Shown here piece by piece: positions 60,239 to 64,000 of a DNA stretch of 64,000 nucleotides. Numbering within the stretch: position 1 is the first letter of the stretch; each line of letters begins with the position of its first letter. The DNA lies in NCBI GenBank assembly GCA_034509735.1, contig JACGWO010000005.1:26468383-26532382 (forward strand), in the 5' to 3' direction. The notes beneath the pieces are model-generated. The model was not told the DNA's origin and made no database searches. It saw nothing but the letters and a program-made list of their open reading frames with translations. Position numbers and translations under genes: made by a program. Source of the stretch: Sesamum alatum (Eukaryota > Streptophyta > Magnoliopsida > Lamiales > Pedaliaceae).

Positions 60239-62926
60239 TTATGATTGATGAGCAGAGCCAGGAATTCGAGATCGCTTTTTTCTATTTTTCCAGAACTCAT
60301 CTTTCTTTCCTTTCTTCTTCTGTTTCATCAATCCCATGCTGCTCTCTATGATGCCCATAAGAGCACTCTTATCCTTCCTGTTCTTTATTTTCGCCTTCAC
60401 ATCTAAAATTGCCCTCATCTTCTGGTAAGATTTTGCATCAGGAACTTGGCCACTTTTAACCATCTGTTTGTGATAAAAGAATGCCCTCTTGAAATCACGG
60501 ACGCGAAGATAGGCATATATCATCGTGGAATAAGTAACAGAATCGGGTTTTAGATTGAGTGCGGCCATCTCTTTCAACAGCTGTGGCAACTTGGATTCCT
60601 GGCCGCCCCTTGCGTATGCGTTCATCAGCATGTTATACGTCAGCACAGTTGGAGGAAACCCGAGTTTCCCAAACTCGCATATCACGTCTCTTGCTTCGAC
60701 ATACTGACCTTGTTTTGCAAATCCGTCAAGAAGGATGTTGAAAGTAACATGTGTCCCTTTTACTTTATCCCTCATCATCTTCTTCCAAATTTTCATCAGT
60801 GTTTCAGTGTCACCAGCACGTCTAAATGCATCGAGTAGAGCAGTATATGTTTCAATGGAGGGTTTAATTCCCTCGCGTAACATATTCTCAAAAGCGATAC
60901 AAGCTTTCTCATGCCAGCCATCTAACGAATACGCATGAATAAGAGCTGTATATGAATGTGAAGAGGGTTTTATACCAACCTTTTTCATCCGTAAAAAGGT
61001 ATCTGCAGCCATGTCACTCATTTTCTTCTGCCTCCCGTAAGCACTGATCAGACACGTATATGATCTTACATTCGGCTCTAATCCAGCAGCTTCCATCTCT
61101 TCAAGTAGTTTCTCAACAATTTCAGGTTGCATTCTTCTGCTATAAGCATCCATCAACGTGTTATAAGTAGCAGCAGTTGGCACTATCCCTTTTGCCTTCA
61201 TCTCGGCAAAGAGGCCTTCTGCCTCTTCAACCTGGTTTGACTTACTATAAGCATCCATAATAGTATTATAAATAACGGCATTAGAAGATATCCCCCTCTT
61301 CTCAAGCTCTGATTGGATAATAAGAGCTTCTTTCTTCAACCCCTCATCGCAGAATGATTTGATAAGAGCACCAACAGCTTCTAAACTCCACTTGACACCT
61401 TTCTTATTCATCTTTTCAAAGAATTCCCACGCTTCTTTAGCACTATCTCCCCTCATCCTCATGATTGTAATCATTATTGAACTCGTTACATGATCAGGTT
61501 GGATATTACTTGTTTCCATCGACTCATACACTTTCCAAGCATCATCATACCTTATAAGAGAAACAAGAAACAATCAATTGACATAGTATTAGCACGCTGC
61601 ATCACAATCAAGAACCATAAATCACAAAGAAATCTGAAGAGAGAAGGCAAGGCAACAACAAATGTTGAAGTATGCTGTAGATGTTTATGTACATCCAAAG
61701 ATATATGACATGAGAAGACACCTTTTATGAACGTATATAGATCTTTTAGGATGATAACATATATACGTGGAAACCTCCAAAGAAGTAGCCATTGGCACAG
61801 CCAGAAAGTACAAAAATGTAAAGAGTAACCGGCAAACATGAACTATATACATCCATACCTCTGCATACACAGACTGATGAGGATGCATATGGTGCATTCA
61901 GGACGAACAAAAGAGAAACGCAAAAGAAACTAAACAAAGAAAGTAAAACTTTCCATGAATAAAGCAATCGACTAAATCAAGCTACCATCAACTATAGCAC
62001 AGCATTGGCACGGCAGAGTAGTTCATTTACACAAAGATTTCACATTATAAACATACACAACGAGAGTTCAACAAACCAATAACCAAGTCAAGAATCCAAT
62101 ACCTCCCACAAAACAAAAGCCCGGTAATCGCAGAATTGTAAACACGAACATCTCTAAAAAGTTTATTCTGCTCAAAAGGCAAATTCTTGACCACCAACAA
62201 CAACTCCTCCCCCTTCCCCGACCTCCCCAACACCGGGAACAAAACCGAGCACGCCTTCGGCGAAACCAAACAAGGCTCTCTCAATCCCATCCACTCAAAA
62301 AAGTACAAACAACCCATCACATCACCCTCCTCACCCAACACTCTCAACACCTCCACGCACTCCTCCTCCCCTAATCTCCCTCTAAAATCGTGACCCTCCA
62401 ATGCCTCCCCTATCGTAACGTTTTCCTGTAACGCCCTCGCAATCCCCAATATTTCCCCCACAACTCCCTCCACTTCGGATGGAGTTTCCTCATTCCGGGA
62501 GACGGGCAAATGGTAATTCTCGGTTTCGGTTTCGGATTCAGATTCAGAATCTGGGCTTTCAAAACTGGATGCTAGGTGCCATGCGGTTCTTCGGTTCTTT
62601 CGGAGGGAAATCCTGCCTTCTTGAGTCGGGTCCGGGTCTGAAGTCCGGGTCTTAAAGAACTTCAGAATCGGGTCGTCGATATTTTCTACCTCATTCTCCC
62701 GTTGGGGTTCTTGGGTTTGTTTTCTTGCTGGGGTTTGGAGGAAAGGGAGGAAAATTGGGGAGGAATCAGAAGTGGAGGTGGAGGCTATGGGAAATGCTTT
62801 TCTGAGGTTCCTTTGGGATCGTTTAGGAATTTTGAATAGCTGAGAGGTCCGAAAATGAGGCGAGGACAGCGAAGAAGAAGAAGAAGAAGAAGATATGGAA
62901 AATCGAGCATGGAGGTTTAGGGCCAT
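60239..62926 (-). CDS. EMB1006: Pentatricopeptide repeat protein, P class, EMB1006-like (chloroplast)
   Basis: Exon 1 is 62,926-62,103 and exon 2 is 61,550-60,239, joined by a GT-AG intron to give 711 residues. The junction makes FCGR|YDDAWKVYE, restoring a PPR unit split by the intron. The Ser-rich, basic N-terminus (MALNLHARFSISSSSSSSS) looks like a chloroplast transit peptide. An acidic Ser/Glu stretch (SESESETETE) follows. About eleven 35-residue P-type PPR repeats run from about residue 260 to 645, for example IYNTIMDAYSKSNQVEEAEG and TYNTLMDAYSRRMQPEIVEK. There is a basic Lys-rich tail ending RKKRSRIPGSAHQS. P-class PPR proteins bind single-stranded organellar RNA. No E, DYW or SMR domain. 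Length and tail agree with Arabidopsis At5g50280 (EMB1006, embryo-lethal; from memory). Confidence 0.88.
61551..62102 (-). other. Intron of the PPR gene
   Basis: Donor GGGAG|GTATTGG, acceptor CTTATAAG|GTATGATG, 552 bp. Unspliced reading would end shortly after residue 275 (ILDLVIGLLNSRCVCL then stop). Confidence 0.9.
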
Positions 62927-63617
62927 GTCTGAGTTCCCGAGAGCTGGCGGAGCTGCCGCTGTTCTTGTACTGATGAAATGTTTAGCAACTGCAAAACGAC
63001 GTCACTTCATGTTTCACCAAGTTACATTCTAGTACAAAAGGGACATGCACTTAGTTCAATATAATTGTGCATTTTTAGCATGTGTAATTAGAGGGTGTTT
63101 GGTTAAGTTTTTTTAAAATATTTTATAAGTTTCTACATTTTATAAGATATTAAATTTTATTTAAAATATAAGCTCTTAGACTGTTTAAATAAAATAAAAT
63201 GTTAAAGTTTATGAGATATTTTTACATCTTATAAAATGTAAGGGTATTTGGTATAATAAGGTCTAAGGTAAATCTCATTTTCTGTCTCATATTTTGGAGC
63301 CGGTTCATTTTTTGTCCCAATCATTATGGAAATCTCAATTTTAGAATATTATCTTTTAATTTATTTCACATTTGATCACATTGTTAGTTTTTTGACAGAA
63401 TTGACATGTGAGAGTCACATGTCCATTAAGTGGCAAAATTGGAGGGAAAACAAGAGGGTTTTGATGGGATAAATAACAGACTTATCACAAAAGAGGGGAA
63501 ATGGGAAATTAGGGCTCAATGCCACCATTCGAGCTCTTCCATAGATACGAAAATTGAGCTTCCAAACCTGAAAAAATAGCGTCAACAAGTGAGTCCTCAT
63601 CAACAAAATCAACTATA
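62927..63617. other. Promoter side of the PPR gene and intergenic DNA
   Basis: Short leader, then AT-rich DNA with MITE-arm phrases (63,100-63,250; 63,255-63,370 'ctcattttctgtctcatattttgg'). No gene. Confidence 0.5.
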
Positions 63618-63899
63618 ATGAGCTATTGTCGTAAGAAAGCATGTCTCAGAACCTCGTGGACTGACTCGAATCCTGGAAGAATGTATGGTTGTGATGATAT
63701 TGCAAGTGGATGTAGGTTCTTTGCATGGGAAGACCCACCAATGTGCACAAGGCCGAAGAAATCATACCTGGGTTTCTTCACAAGTTGGACAAAATGGAAG
63801 AAGAGATGTCCCAAATGAGGAAGAAAGTGGAAGAAGAGGCGAACCAAATGAGGAAGAAGGTGAATTTCTTGCATAAGTGTTTGGTTGAGACATTAATTT
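63618..63899 (+). pseudogene. GRF-type zinc-finger protein fragment, frameshifted
   Basis: The frame from 63,618 gives TSWTDSNPGRMYGCDD and CRFFAWEDPPMC (to about 63,750), the pattern of a plant GRF zinc finger (Cys-x-Trp-x-Asn-Pro-Gly-Arg...Cys...Cys). After a +1 shift the usual continuation is read: AEEIIPGFLHKLDKMEEEM, a coiled coil ending at TGA 63,897-63,899. GRF fingers bind single-stranded nucleic acid. Many copies of such short proteins in plants are transposon-associated. The frameshift suggests a dead copy. The region may continue past the window. Confidence 0.65.
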
Positions 63900-64000
63900 G
63901 ACTTGTTTTGAACTGGTTATGGTGAAATGAAGGGGGGCAAGTGAAGAATGATGTTGTAGTCGGCTTTAGTGTTTATGGATTGTAGGTTGTTGGTTTTTAT

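Noticed and set aside
1..64000. CRISPR arrays, operons, ribosome binding sites
   Set aside because: The window is eukaryotic nuclear DNA. The tandem repeats seen have no unique spacers of constant size and belong to transposons or satellites.

Overview
The window is nuclear DNA of a flowering plant. It is very AT-rich, its genes carry GT-AG introns, and its protein genes are plant-specific (a JAZ/TIFY repressor, a chloroplast-type PPR protein, an MRF-type MA3 protein remnant). The transposable elements are also plant types: Tat-lineage Ty3/gypsy, Helitrons, MULE-like MITEs, tRNA-derived SINEs and an endogenous pararetrovirus. A eudicot, perhaps an asterid, fits the general character, but nothing here fixes the species.

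Bases 1 to about 40,300 are a transposon-rich gene desert with no intact host gene that I can support. From left to right it holds: a long-TIR element with a tandem 889-bp duplication (1.5-3.75 kb); MULE-like MITEs; nested Helitrons (6.9-9.3 kb); AT-rich segmental duplications (10.3-12.1 kb); a solo LTR with a perfect 5-bp target-site duplication (13.0-13.8 kb); an endogenous caulimovirid fragment (17.3-18.4 kb); a gag-only LTR retrotransposon with perfect TSD (19.3-23.5 kb); two SINEs and a compact Helitron (25-27.6 kb); and a large decayed Tat-type Ty3/gypsy element on the minus strand (32.1-39.7 kb). The Tat element has an accessory frame on the opposite strand.

Bases 40,500 to 64,000 are gene-bearing. 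They hold: a complete seven-exon JAZ (TIFY6-like) gene on plus (40,521-43,831); a two-exon gene for an unrecognised membrane protein, convergent with it (44,142-45,290, minus); a single-exon membrane-anchored SAM-dependent methyltransferase (49,601-50,326, minus); a broken but intron-retaining MA3-domain (MRF/ECIP1-like) pseudogene (about 58,480-59,680, minus); a complete two-exon PPR gene resembling Arabidopsis EMB1006 (60,239-62,926, minus); and a frameshifted GRF zinc-finger fragment at the right edge. Introns and spacers between them contain MITEs and simple repeats.

These genes do not form a pathway or cluster. The JAZ gene is a jasmonate-signalling repressor, the PPR gene is a probable organellar RNA factor, and the methyltransferase substrate is unknown. 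The methyltransferase next to the MRF pseudogene may be a relic of an old gene pair (At4g24800/At4g24805 in Arabidopsis, from memory). The most distinctive observations are the altered JAZ degron core, the Jas intron that stops translation at once if retained, the Tat element with repeated catalytic Gly-to-Arg changes and an antisense accessory frame, the 11-residue tandem repeat beside it, and the nested Helitrons.
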